A stretch of DNA of 64,000 bases. Source: TK10-74A sp965263065. GTDB lineage: Bacteria > Chloroflexota > Dehalococcoidia > Bin125. The stretch lies in contig CBDHGH010000003.1 in NCBI GenBank assembly GCA_965263065.1, positions 1,612,001 through 1,676,000 on the forward strand, in the 5' to 3' direction. Under the pieces are notes generated by a model that worked only from the letters and a program-made list of their open reading frames with translations, had not been told where the DNA came from and ran no database searches. Below, piece after piece: positions 8,511 through 17,400 of the stretch; the stretch's first letter is position 1; every line of letters starts with the position of its first letter. The position numbers were made by a program, and so were the translations under genes.

Positions 8511-10439
8511 TCAGACGGCGTTCCCGGCGAAGAAGCCGAGGGCGCGCATGTAGGCGTCCTTACCGACGCGCGCGCCCATGATGCGGCCCGCGAAGTCGTC
8601 GGCGGGCACGTGGATGCCGCCGTAGAGGCGGGAGATGCCGGCCTCGTCGGCGGCGTCGAAGTAGGTCGCCCATTGCAGCGTCACGTCGACGGACGGTCCG
8701 CGGTCGAACTCCAGGTATCGGTATCGGCGGGCGGTGAACGTGCCCAGCCCGCCCGGGAAGAAGGCGCTATCGGTGAACGCCGCGAGCACCTCGGCCGCCG
8801 CCCGGCTGAACGTGCTGTGCCCCGACGGATAGGCGGCGAAGGCCGGCGTGACGAACGTCGCGGCCTGATAGGGCATCCACGTCTCGGCGCGGATCCAGGC
8901 CACCCCGCCCGTCTCCGCCGACCAGGCCCGCACCGCGATCTCCCCCTCGCGGCCGGCCAGGTGTGCATGGCGGCCGCCCGGCCCGGTGGTCTCGTCGGTG
9001 ATCAGTTCCACGAGGCCCGGCTGTAGCGTCAGCCCCTGCGGATCGAACGAGGGGGCGCCCGGGTCCGACGACTGGCCGCGCTCGGCCATGTAGCGGATGA
9101 TCGAGATGGGGCGGACGTAGTCGTAGACGGCCTTGGCGCCCCAGCAGGCGATGGCGGCGTCGTGGACGGCGCCGTTGAGCGCCAGGTAGAGCTTCACGTC
9201 CCATTCCAGGTCGTCGAGGACGGGGCCGGCGCCACCCAGCCGTTTCTCCAGCGCCGGATCCTCGGACACTTCGTTGGCCAGCACGTTCCAGTGCCCCGGC
9301 GGCGTCTCCGAGTCGGGGCCGTCGGCCCAGAACTCCGCGATCACGCGGCCGCAGTCGGCCAGGGGCATGACGTTGGGCGGGTAAGGCCGGCCGGTGACGG
9401 GATTCCTCGGGTAGCCCCGGTCCTCGTGCGTGCCCAGTGGGCGGTTGCCGCTGACCGACGGCGAGAGATCGATCGTGCGGCCGGATTGCGGCGTCAACTC
9501 GCTGCTCAGCGAAAGGACGGCCCGGACGCCGGCCCGGAAGGCGGCGTCGCCTTCGCCGCCGAGCTGCGGCGGCGGCCCGGGATCGACGGCGCTCCAACTG
9601 ACGCCGCTGCCCGGCGCCGGCCGCAGCGCGAAGGGCGTCACGCCGCCCCAGTGCGGCCCGACGAAGTCCTGCACCGATTCGCCCAGCTCGATCGCGTTCT
9701 GCGTGATGCGGGAGTCGAAGGCGAGCGGCTGCCAGCGGTTCGGGTCGACGAGCGGCACGACCAATTGGTCGGTCGCCGCGCGCTTGAAGGGCAGCGGCAA
9801 GTTGGCCGGCTCGTAGCCCGAGTTGTCGGCGTAGCGATTCTGTTCGTTGGCGCCGTCCCCGAGCCCGTGCGCGATCACGGCCGCCGCGATGCGATTGCCC
9901 AGCGCGCGGGGGCTGTCGCCCGCCGTCTCCGTCAACCTGGGGTCGTAGCCCAGCGATTCCATGCGACCGTCCAGCCCGGCGCGCGTCCAGACCGCTTCGT
10001 TGAAGCGCGAGCGCAGCAGCCGGTAGGCCGCGAAGCTGATCGCCTCGTCGCGGGCCGCCGCGATCTCCGTCGCCGACATGCCGCCGCTGGGCGCCTTCTC
10101 GCGCACGACGTAGCCCAGGGCCTGCGGGTCGTAGGCGGCCCAGGCGTCGTACATCGCCACGGAGAGATGGAAGAGATTGCGCGCGTGCACCGTGGGGGCG
10201 GGGAAGTCCCCCCGGATCGCGGCCAGCAACTCCTCGTTCCACTGGCGTGCCACCGTTTGGCGCGCGAGCGTCTGCGACGGCCCCGGCCCGGCCCGCGCGG
10301 CGGTGGGGTCGGGCTCGCGTCCGCAGCCGACGAGCGCCAGCCCCGCCGCGCCGATCCCCGCCCGGGCGGTCGCGCCCAGCATGGCGCGGCGCGAGATCCT
10401 GCGGCGGTGGAGGGTCGTCCAGCCCCTGGGCTCGCTCAT
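8511..10439 (-). CDS. Vanadium haloperoxidase/PAP2-like Tat-exported protein
   Basis: A 642-residue protein with a twin-arginine leader (RRRISRRAMLGATARAG) and a lipobox-like LALVGC, so it is probably exported by Tat and possibly lipid-anchored. The C-terminal half has the vanadate/phosphate pocket of the PAP2-haloperoxidase superfamily: VRPISIIRY, then YPSGHSTFS (S539, G540, H541), then LYGGIHVPADD (H610). Relatives are bromo- or chloroperoxidases that oxidise halide with peroxide, or acid phosphatases; the sequence alone does not tell which. The ATG at 10439 begins the leader, with AGGTG just upstream. The gene stands alone and diverges from the AbiE-like operon. Confidence 0.87.
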   Translation of the reverse strand: MSEPRGWTTLHRRRISRRAMLGATARAGIGAAGLALVGCGREPDPTAARAGPGPSQTLARQTVARQWNEELLAAIRGDFPAPTVHARNLFHLSVAMYDAWAAYDPQALGYVVREKAPSGGMSATEIAAARDEAISFAAYRLLRSRFNEAVWTRAGLDGRMESLGYDPRLTETAGDSPRALGNRIAAAVIAHGLGDGANEQNRYADNSGYEPANLPLPFKRAATDQLVVPLVDPNRWQPLAFDSRITQNAIELGESVQDFVGPHWGGVTPFALRPAPGSGVSWSAVDPGPPPQLGGEGDAAFRAGVRAVLSLSSELTPQSGRTIDLSPSVSGNRPLGTHEDRGYPRNPVTGRPYPPNVMPLADCGRVIAEFWADGPDSETPPGHWNVLANEVSEDPALEKRLGGAGPVLDDLEWDVKLYLALNGAVHDAAIACWGAKAVYDYVRPISIIRYMAERGQSSDPGAPSFDPQGLTLQPGLVELITDETTGPGGRHAHLAGREGEIAVRAWSAETGGVAWIRAETWMPYQAATFVTPAFAAYPSGHSTFSRAAAEVLAAFTDSAFFPGGLGTFTARRYRYLEFDRGPSVDVTLQWATYFDAADEAGISRLYGGIHVPADDFAGRIMGARVGKDAYMRALGFFAGNAV

Positions 10440-10580
10440 GATGCACCTGCCCCCACGCGAGGCCGTCGGGCGGGGTCGGCGGGCGCTCGCGGCGGCGAAG
10501 CTGGGGGAAGTAATGTCCCGCCCCGGCGGGGAAGTTGTCAAGGACGGGGCGGGACTGACTGACTTGCGGAAATGCTCGAT

Positions 10581-10616
10581 GTTGCGAGTATGTGCACATA
10601 TGGTGAATTGCGCAAC
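10581..10616. promoter_or_regulatory. Palindromic operator candidate upstream of the AbiE-like operon
   Basis: A perfect 12-base palindrome, TATGTGCACATA (10589-10600), is flanked by an outer inverted repeat GTTGCG (10581-10586) and CGCAAC (10611-10616). It lies about 70-100 bases before the AbiEi-like start, in the region divergent from the haloperoxidase gene. AbiEi-type antitoxins bind inverted repeats in their own promoter, so autoregulation is the natural reading. It could instead serve the divergent gene. Confidence 0.55.
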
Positions 10617-10683
10617 AAACGAGGGGGAATCTCCCGGAATTGCGGATAACTTGGGTTTTGCGCCGACGGGCAGATCATCTAAT

Positions 10684-11748
10684 ATGCGCAACATGAGAGA
10701 CGCGAATTCCTATAACTACGCGAGCGCGGCCATCGAGCAGGTCGTGGGCCTCCTGGCCGAGCTGTTTCAGTGTGACGTCGTGAGCGCCGAGCGAGCACTC
10801 CGCGAGGACGGGGGACACGACCGCGATGTGATGCTTCTGGCTGGGCGCGATCAGCTGGCGGTCGGGTGGAGTCGATCGGGGTCCGTCGGCGCGGTCACCG
10901 CGGCGTTGCGACGGCTCGATGAACTCAAGGATGCCCGCGGCGCGGATGCCGTCGCCATCGTCGCTGTCCCATACATGCCCCCCAGCGGCCGACGGCTCGC
11001 CCAGGAGCGGGCGTTCTCCTGGATCGACCTCTCCGGCAACGCCTCCATCCGAACCCCGCGCGTGTTCATTCACGTCGAGGGGAAACCGAATCAGTTCGTC
11101 CGCCGCGGGCGGCCCTCGACGCCGTTCGCCCCGAAGAGCTCACGGATCGCGCGCTGGTTCCTGATGAACCCGGAGGGCGAAGCGAATCAAGCGGCACTCG
11201 CCGCCGCGACCCGGCTGCACCCGGCGACCGTGAGCCGCGTGCTCCGGCGCCTGATCGATGACGGGCTCGTCTGGCGCGACGGGCGGAGGTACTCGGTGCG
11301 CGATGCGGGCCTCCTGCTGGACGCGTGGCGATCCGAGTACGACTTCGAGCGGCACGAGGTCCGGGCGGGCTACCTGCCGGCGCGCACGGGGCAGGCGGCG
11401 CTGGCGGACCTCGTCGCCGCATTCGACGCACACGATGTCGAGTACGCCGCCACCGGATTGGCGGCCGCCTGGGCGCTCACCCAGTTCGCCTCCTTCCGGC
11501 TCAGCACGCTGTATCTTGCACGGGGTGTGCCGGCCGACGTCCTCGACCGGGTCGGCTTCCAGCCGGGCGAGCGCGGCGCGAACGTGTGGCTGCTCACGCC
11601 CGCGGACGCCGGCGTCTTGGACGGCGCTCGCATGGTTGGCGGGGTGCGGCTCGTGCACCCGGTCCAGGTCTATCTTGACCTGGGCCGTCACCCGGAGCGG
11701 TCGGTGGAGGCCGCTCGCGAGGTCCGGCGCATGATCGACGAAGGGTAG
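10684..11748 (+). CDS. AbiEi-like antitoxin/transcriptional regulator
   Basis: A protein of about 354 residues containing a winged helix-turn-helix near its middle (SSRIARWFLMNPEGEANQAA, then LHPATVSRVLRRLIDDGLVW), flanked by an N-terminal domain and a C-terminal domain that ends in a MVGGVRLVHPVQVYLDL block typical of AbiEi-like proteins. AbiEi antitoxins repress their operon and antagonise the AbiEii nucleotidyltransferase. The next gene starts 7 bases after this stop and has AbiEii features, which supports the pairing. The start is ambiguous between ATG 10684 and ATG 10693; neither has a good ribosome-binding site. It is longer than classical AbiEi (about 200-280 residues). Confidence 0.72.
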   Translation: MRNMRDANSYNYASAAIEQVVGLLAELFQCDVVSAERALREDGGHDRDVMLLAGRDQLAVGWSRSGSVGAVTAALRRLDELKDARGADAVAIVAVPYMPPSGRRLAQERAFSWIDLSGNASIRTPRVFIHVEGKPNQFVRRGRPSTPFAPKSSRIARWFLMNPEGEANQAALAAATRLHPATVSRVLRRLIDDGLVWRDGRRYSVRDAGLLLDAWRSEYDFERHEVRAGYLPARTGQAALADLVAAFDAHDVEYAATGLAAAWALTQFASFRLSTLYLARGVPADVLDRVGFQPGERGANVWLLTPADAGVLDGARMVGGVRLVHPVQVYLDLGRHPERSVEAAREVRRMIDEG

Positions 11749-11755
11749 CGGGGCG

Positions 11756-12607
11756 ATGGCAGGCACGCGCGACCAATACACGCCCGAGCTCACCGCGAAG
11801 GTGCGCCGCGCCTGCCAGCTCGTCGCCCTGCGGCTCGGCTATCTGATGGACGACCTGGTCGTGGTCGGTGGACTGGTGCCCACGCTGCTCACGCTCGGTG
11901 GCGAGATCCAACTGGACGACGAAGCGGAACGGCACGTCGGCACCACCGACCTGGACATCGGCCTGGCGCTCGGCGTCCTCGACGGCGACCGCTACACCGA
12001 GATCAGCCGGGCGCTCGAGGACGCGGGCTTCGCGCCGAACACCAACGCGAGAGACAACGTCACTCCACACACCTGGCGCGGCCCGCTTGGCGTGACCGTC
12101 GACTTCCTGATGGAGCCGACACCCGGCGACCAGCCGGGGCGCGTGAAGTGGCTGGAGGGGAATCGCTTCGGCGCGTTCGTGACGCCCGGCATCGCGCTCG
12201 CGTTTCAGGATCGCGCGGATGTCGAGATCACGGGCCCCGGTCCCGACGAGGCGCTGTCGACGCGCACGATCGGCGTGTGCGGGCCGGGAGCGTTCGTCGT
12301 TCTCAAGGCGCTCGCGTACGGCGGGCGGGCATCCGACAAGGACGCCTACGACCTGCACTACGTGCTCGCGCACTTCGGCGCGGGGGTCGTCGACGTCGCG
12401 GAACGGCTGCGACCGCTCTCGGACAGCGATGCGGCGCGATCGGCGATCGGGATCCTGCGGCGGGATTTCTCGGACATCGACCACACTGGGCCGATGGCCG
12501 TCGCGCGCTTCCTGAACCGGGCCGACGACGACGACCTGAAGCGGGATGTGGCCGGCGCCGTGCACGCCCTCCTGGGCGCGCTCGCAGCGAGCGACGCCCC
12601 GGCGTAG
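11756..12607 (+). CDS. AbiEii-like nucleotidyltransferase (candidate type IV toxin)
   Basis: A 283-residue nucleotidyltransferase-like protein. It has VVVGGLVPTLL (glycine-rich substrate motif), TTDLDIGLAL (the Asp pair that binds metal) and a downstream VVLKALAYGGRASDKDAYDL block that matches the Lys-x-Arg-Lys-Asp region of AbiEii/AbiGii proteins. AbiEii-type toxins transfer nucleotides to tRNA acceptor stems and stop growth; this one keeps the key residues. It follows the AbiEi-like gene by 7 bases. Because it belongs to a diverged branch, a different nucleotidyl transfer reaction is possible. Confidence 0.75.
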   Translation: MAGTRDQYTPELTAKVRRACQLVALRLGYLMDDLVVVGGLVPTLLTLGGEIQLDDEAERHVGTTDLDIGLALGVLDGDRYTEISRALEDAGFAPNTNARDNVTPHTWRGPLGVTVDFLMEPTPGDQPGRVKWLEGNRFGAFVTPGIALAFQDRADVEITGPGPDEALSTRTIGVCGPGAFVVLKALAYGGRASDKDAYDLHYVLAHFGAGVVDVAERLRPLSDSDAARSAIGILRRDFSDIDHTGPMAVARFLNRADDDDLKRDVAGAVHALLGALAASDAPA

Positions 12608-12637
12608 GGCAGGGTCCCAGCGACCTCGCGGCGGCGG

Positions 12638-13678
12638 CTACCCCGACGGGTTGATGTGCACCTTGATCGACTTGTGGGCCTTGTCGGCGGCGGTGGCGAA
12701 GGCGCGCGCGGCGTCGGCGAGCGGGAAGCGGTGCGTGATCAGGGACCGCGTCTCGTCCGGGTACTGCGCGACGACGTCCAGCGCCTCGGCGAAGTGCGGG
12801 CGACGACCGGGCGGTGCGCCGTAGACGACGGCCCCGGTGAGCTGAATCTCGTGCAGCAGCAGGTCGAAGGGGTTGATCGACACGCGCGGGGTGGTGAACA
12901 CGCCCAGCATCGCGACGCGCCCCCGCGGGCGCACCGTGCGCATGGCGTCGGCCAGGGTGTCGGCCTTGCCGCCGACCGACTCGAAGACGACGTCGACCGC
13001 TTCCTGCTGGCGCAGCTCCTTGAGCCGCGGGAGGCCCGACTCATCTGCCGGGATGACCTCGTCGGCGCCGAGGCGGCGGGCGGCCTCGGCCTGATGGTCG
13101 TAGCGGGCGGTGATCAGCACCGTGGCGCCGGCGGCGCGCAGGGCGAGGACGCCGGTCAGGCCGATGTTGCCGGCGCCCAGCACGAGGACCGTCTCGCCGG
13201 GCCGGACGTCCACCAGGTCGATGGCGTTGACCGAGCAGGCCACCGGCTCGGCGAGCGCGGCGATCTCCGCGTCGACGCCCGGCGGGGCGGGGTAGGCGGT
13301 GTAGGCGGGGACCAGCATGAACTCGGCCATGCCGCCCGGATGACGCTCGCCCAGGATGGCGAAGGGCGCCCGGCGGCACTGCATGTACCAGCCGGCGCGG
13401 CAGCGGTCGCACTCCTGGCAGCGGACGATGGGCTCGATGCCCACGACATCGCCCTCACGCAGGCCATCGACGCCGGGCCCGACGGCCGCCACGACGCCGC
13501 CGTTCTCATGCCCCGGGCGGCCGCTGGGGGCGGGGTCGGTGTTGCGGTAGCGGTGCAGGTCGCTGCCGCAGATGCCGGCCGAGCGCATCGACAGGACGAC
13601 CTCGCCGGGGCCCGGCGTGGGTGCGTCCTCCTCGACGACTTCGAGGTCGGCGGCGGGGGTCCAGATGGCGGATCGCAT
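12638..13678 (-). CDS. Zinc-dependent alcohol/polyol dehydrogenase (MDR family)
   Basis: A 346-residue medium-chain dehydrogenase. The catalytic zinc Cys is in AGICGSDLHRYRN, a GHENGGVV block supplies the His-Glu pair, the structural zinc lobe is CQECDRCRAGWYMQC, and the dinucleotide-binding loop is VLGAGNIG. This set resembles threonine or sorbitol dehydrogenases, which oxidise a secondary alcohol with NAD(P)+. Substrate is not resolved. The ATG at 13678 is preceded by AAGGAG at good distance. No operon partner is evident; it converges with the AbiEii-like gene. Confidence 0.92.
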   Translation of the reverse strand: MRSAIWTPAADLEVVEEDAPTPGPGEVVLSMRSAGICGSDLHRYRNTDPAPSGRPGHENGGVVAAVGPGVDGLREGDVVGIEPIVRCQECDRCRAGWYMQCRRAPFAILGERHPGGMAEFMLVPAYTAYPAPPGVDAEIAALAEPVACSVNAIDLVDVRPGETVLVLGAGNIGLTGVLALRAAGATVLITARYDHQAEAARRLGADEVIPADESGLPRLKELRQQEAVDVVFESVGGKADTLADAMRTVRPRGRVAMLGVFTTPRVSINPFDLLLHEIQLTGAVVYGAPPGRRPHFAEALDVVAQYPDETRSLITHRFPLADAARAFATAADKAHKSIKVHINPSG

Positions 13679-13744
13679 GCGGGTCTCCTTGCGCGGCCGG
13701 GGCGGGGTCCGGCGCGGCCATAGGCTAGACCAGCGGGCGCGCGA

Positions 13745-13811
13745 CCTCACCCCCTAGCCCCCTCTCCATCTGAAGCGATGGAGAGGGGGGATCGGAGGGG
13801 AGGGGGTGAGG
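13745..13811. repeat. Interspersed hairpin repeat, copy 1
   Basis: The element begins CCTCACCCCCTAGCCCCC and ends GGGGGTGAGG, and encloses a perfect hairpin: CTCTCCATC, loop TGAAGC, GATGGAGAG. The copy at 18652 has CTCTCCAGC and GCTGGAGAG with the same loop, so changes on one arm are matched on the other. It lies between the alcohol dehydrogenase start and the binding-protein gene. Confidence 0.8.
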
Positions 13812-13977
13812 TTCCGGCCGCCCCCACCGACCCCGCCCCACGCAGACGCCCAAATTCGGGTCGATGGGGCCATCAAGGATTTTACACGCAGGTTACCTCA
13901 TAATACGCCATACTCGGGGCGCTCACGCACCGAGCGGTCCCACAACGGGACAGCCGGGGACCAGAAGGGAACATGTG

Positions 13978-16248
13978 ATGAGCGACCGTAACTACTGGAC
14001 CACCCTGCGACAGCGGAAGATCACACGCCGCACCATGTTGGGAGCCAGCGCGAAGGCTGGGGTTGGAGCAGCCGGCCTCGCCTTGGTCGGCTGCGGCGAC
14101 GACGACGATGACGCCGCGCCGGCCGCCGTCGACACGTCGGCGATCGACGCCGCGGCGGGCGACGCCGCGGCCGCGGCGGAGGCCGCGAGCGCCGCCGCCG
14201 ATGCCGCGGGCCGCGCCGCCGAAGCCGCCGAGGCGGCCTCCGCCATGGCGGCCGAAGCCGCCAGCTCCGATGACGCCGCCCAGGCGGCCGCTGCCGCCCA
14301 AGCCGCCGCCGATGCCGCGGCCGACGCGGCCGACGCGGCCCGGGCCGCCGGCGACGCGGGCGCTGCGGCCGTCGCGCAGGCGGCCGCCGATGCCGCCTCT
14401 GCCGCCGCCGCCGCCGCCCGTGAGGCGGGCGCCGCCGACACCGCCGCGGCTGCCGCCGCCGCCCAGGCCGCAGCCGACGCCGCGGCTGCGGCTGCAGCCG
14501 CCGCCGGCGAGGCGTCCGCGGCCGCGGCCGAGACCGCCGCGGCCGCCGTCGCGGCTGCCGAAGAGGCCGCCGACGCGGCCCGCGAGGCCGCCGACGCGGC
14601 GACCATGGCCGCGGAGGAGGACGCGCCGTCCGCCGCCGCCGGCACCGTGGACCTCAATGCGACGCTGCGCCTGGGCGTCAACCGCGACGCCGGCGGGATG
14701 GACCCGCCGAAGGTCGGCAGCGTCGCCAACTACTTCCCCAAAGCCGCCCACTCCGACCAGGGGATGGAGAACGACCCCGAGACGTCGGACTTGGTGTCGC
14801 ACCTGATCAACAGCTTCGAGACGCCGGACGAGACGACCTACATCCTCAACATCACGCCCGGGATCGAGTTCCACGACCCGGCGTACGGGACCTACACGGC
14901 GCACGACACGCAGTTCACCTACCGGCGCGCGGGCGGCAGCGCCGAGTACCACCAGGGCGGCGAGACCACGGACCACCCCGGTGGCTGGTCGTCCGCACGC
15001 ATGACCTACGGGCCGCCGGCCGCCTGGCAAAGCGACGAGGTCATCGACGACCTCACCATGCGCATCGACGTGGGCCGCTCGTCCGCGTCGCTGCCGGGCT
15101 CGGTCTTCACCTTCACTATCTACCACCAGAGCAAGGCGTGGCTGGAGGAGGTCGGCGACGAGGAAGCCGACCGCACAGTCATGGCTACCGGGCCCTGGAA
15201 GTTCGTCAGCCACACCAATGACACCGACTTCGTCGGCGAGCGCTTCGAGAACTACTTCCGCTCGCGGCCGGGAGAGACCCCGCGCCAGCTCAACTACGAA
15301 GACGCACCGGGGCAATACTTGCCCTGGCCGAAGACGCTGCGGGGGATCATCCGGCCGGAGCCCATCTCGATGATCGCCGGTGTGGAGGCCGACGAGATCG
15401 ATGTGGCGATGCAGATGGCCACCGACCTCGTGGAGCCGTTCGTGGACGACGAGGACTTCTGGGTGGGCTACAGCCAGGCGGGCACCGGTACGGCGCACAT
15501 GCTGATGCCGAACCAGCACCTGGCCGAGTGGGACGGCGCTCCCAACCCGTTCCTCGACATCCGCGTGCGCGAGGCGGCCAACTACGCGATCGACCGCGAG
15601 GCCTACATCAACAGCCTGCTCTCCGGTGAGGAGACGGAGTTCTTCGGGATGCAACCGGGCGTGTTCGGCTACCCGTCGCAGGACGTCTGGGACTCGATGG
15701 CCCGGGGCTACGACCCGGAGAAGGCGAAGGCGCTGATGGCCGAAGCCGGCTACCCGGACGGCTTCGACACCACGCTGCACCTGGTCACCGACTTCGTGCC
15801 GGTGATTCCGCTGCTGTCGCTGGTGATCCAGCAGAATCTGGCGGAGGTCGGCATCCGCACCACGATCAAGGAGTACCCGAGCTCGGAGTACTTCGTGGAG
15901 ATCCGCAAGTTCGAGCAGCCGGGCCTGTGGTGGTTCTTCGTGAACCCGATCTCGGAGCCGGAGCCGGTGCTCGGATCGACGGTCGCGCAGGGCGGCTACT
16001 ACGCCGCGCCGCTGCCCGAGTCCCGCATCGGCGAGCTGTACCAGCAGCAGGAGGCGACGCTGAACCCGACGGCGCGCAACGAGGTCCTGGCGGAGCTCTA
16101 CATCGAGGCGTACCAGCAGGCCCAGATGGTCTACCTGCACAACTCGATCGATGCGGCGCTCGGGCGCAAGAACATCGAGTGGCCCATCGGCCGCGTGCAG
16201 AGTTACAACGAGAGGTTCATGTACCGCGCACGGGTGCTCAACACCTAG
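13978..16248 (+). CDS. Peptide ABC transporter substrate-binding lipoprotein with Ala-rich linker
   Basis: A 756-residue family 5 extracellular solute-binding protein. The N-terminus has a Tat-type leader (RKITRRTMLGASAKAGVG) and a lipobox LALVGC with C39, followed by an acidic GDDDDD stretch. Residues 46-221 are an alanine/aspartate/glutamate-rich, helix-forming stretch; the binding domain then starts at TVDLNATLRLGVNRDAGG and carries the usual AANYAIDREAYI block. The family delivers oligopeptides or similar solutes to an ABC importer. The ATG at 13978 has AAGGGA 7 bases upstream. Two permease genes follow after 222 bases; no ATPase gene follows them. Confidence 0.92.
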   Translation: MSDRNYWTTLRQRKITRRTMLGASAKAGVGAAGLALVGCGDDDDDAAPAAVDTSAIDAAAGDAAAAAEAASAAADAAGRAAEAAEAASAMAAEAASSDDAAQAAAAAQAAADAAADAADAARAAGDAGAAAVAQAAADAASAAAAAAREAGAADTAAAAAAAQAAADAAAAAAAAAGEASAAAAETAAAAVAAAEEAADAAREAADAATMAAEEDAPSAAAGTVDLNATLRLGVNRDAGGMDPPKVGSVANYFPKAAHSDQGMENDPETSDLVSHLINSFETPDETTYILNITPGIEFHDPAYGTYTAHDTQFTYRRAGGSAEYHQGGETTDHPGGWSSARMTYGPPAAWQSDEVIDDLTMRIDVGRSSASLPGSVFTFTIYHQSKAWLEEVGDEEADRTVMATGPWKFVSHTNDTDFVGERFENYFRSRPGETPRQLNYEDAPGQYLPWPKTLRGIIRPEPISMIAGVEADEIDVAMQMATDLVEPFVDDEDFWVGYSQAGTGTAHMLMPNQHLAEWDGAPNPFLDIRVREAANYAIDREAYINSLLSGEETEFFGMQPGVFGYPSQDVWDSMARGYDPEKAKALMAEAGYPDGFDTTLHLVTDFVPVIPLLSLVIQQNLAEVGIRTTIKEYPSSEYFVEIRKFEQPGLWWFFVNPISEPEPVLGSTVAQGGYYAAPLPESRIGELYQQQEATLNPTARNEVLAELYIEAYQQAQMVYLHNSIDAALGRKNIEWPIGRVQSYNERFMYRARVLNT
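14113..14640 (+). repeat. Low-complexity GCC/GCG-rich region coding an Ala-rich helix
   Basis: About 175 consecutive codons are dominated by Ala with interspersed Asp, Glu and Ser in short motifs such as AADAA and AEAA. The region lies between the lipid-anchor cysteine and the ligand-binding domain, so it could act as an extended stalk. Confidence 0.85.
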
Positions 16249-16470
16249 GCGCACGAGAGGGAAGAGGACGGCTTGCGCGGCCCGCGCGCGGAGCGCCTCG
16301 CGCGCCGCAGCGGTGCGCACGGGGCCTGGCCGGTGATCGCCGGCCGGGCCCCGGCCGCTCCCCGGTCCGCGCGCCGCCAACGCTCCCGAGCGGACGCGCG
16401 CGTCAACCCCTAATATCCATGCTGCGCGCCGCAGAGCGGCCCGCGCGGAGCGGGATCACGGGGATGAGCG

Positions 16471-17400
16471 ATGCAGTTCTGGAACTTCCTGGTCATCCGG
16501 TTCATCCAGGCGCTCCTGGTCGTCTTCGTCGTCGTGACGATCGTCTTTGTGGTCGCCCGCGTCGTGGGCAACCCGGAGACGTTCCTGGTGGATCCCACGA
16601 CGTCGACCAACGAGCAGATCGAGGCGATCAAGGAGCGCTTCGGGCTGAACGACTCGATCCCGAAGCAGTACGTGAACTTCGTCTGGGAGATCGCCCGGCT
16701 GGACTTCGGCCATTCGTTCCGCGGCGGCAGCACGATCGACGCGATCGGCGAGCGGGCGTTCAACACCTTCAAGCTGGGCGTGGCGGGGCTGGTCTTTGCG
16801 CTGGCCCTCGGCATCCCGCTCGGCATCGTCGCGGCGCTCAGGCGCGCCTCGCCGCTCGATTGGGTGGCGCGCACGCTGGCCGTGATCGGGCAGGCGACGC
16901 CCAACTTCTGGCTGGGCCTGATGCTGATCTTCTTCTTCGCCGTGCGGCTGGACTGGTTCCCCACCGGCGGCGCCGAGGGCTTCAAGGCGCTGATCCTGCC
17001 CGCGATCTCCTTGGGCCTGCTGGAGGCGGCCGCGTTCATGCGGTTGACGCGCTCCGGGATGATCGAAGTGATGGACACCGACTTCATTCGCACCGCCCGC
17101 GCCAAGGGCCTGCCCGAACGGACGGTGATCGGGCGGCACGCCATTCGGCATGCGCTGTTGCCGGTGGTGACGATCATGGGGATCGGCCTGGGGCGGATGA
17201 TCGCGGGCTCGGTGATTGTGGAGGTGGTGTTCGCCTGGCCGGGCGTGGGCCGGCTGATCATCGATTCCATCATCCAGTCCGACTACCCCATGGTGCAGGC
17301 GGCGATCATCGTGCTGGCGGCGTCGATCTCGCTGGCGAATCTGCTGGTCGACGTCTCCTACCGGTTCATTGATCCGCGCATCCGGGCGGGAGCGTTGTAA
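16471..17400 (+). CDS. Peptide ABC transporter permease, DppB/OppB type
   Basis: A 309-residue inner-membrane permease with six predicted hydrophobic segments, the first at VVFVVVTIVFVVARVVG. The cytoplasmic coupling loop FIRTARAKGLPERTVIGRHA is the EAA motif that docks with the ATPase. GGGGA precedes the ATG by 7 bases. It pairs with the DppC-type permease whose start overlaps its stop (TAATG). Together with the binding protein upstream it forms an import system for peptides or related solutes. Confidence 0.95.
   Translation: MQFWNFLVIRFIQALLVVFVVVTIVFVVARVVGNPETFLVDPTTSTNEQIEAIKERFGLNDSIPKQYVNFVWEIARLDFGHSFRGGSTIDAIGERAFNTFKLGVAGLVFALALGIPLGIVAALRRASPLDWVARTLAVIGQATPNFWLGLMLIFFFAVRLDWFPTGGAEGFKALILPAISLGLLEAAAFMRLTRSGMIEVMDTDFIRTARAKGLPERTVIGRHAIRHALLPVVTIMGIGLGRMIAGSVIVEVVFAWPGVGRLIIDSIIQSDYPMVQAAIIVLAASISLANLLVDVSYRFIDPRIRAGAL

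Noticed and set aside
13882..16380. 832-codon frame antisense to the solute-binding protein
   Set aside because: It mirrors the GC-rich codon pattern of the real gene and has no recognisable motif.
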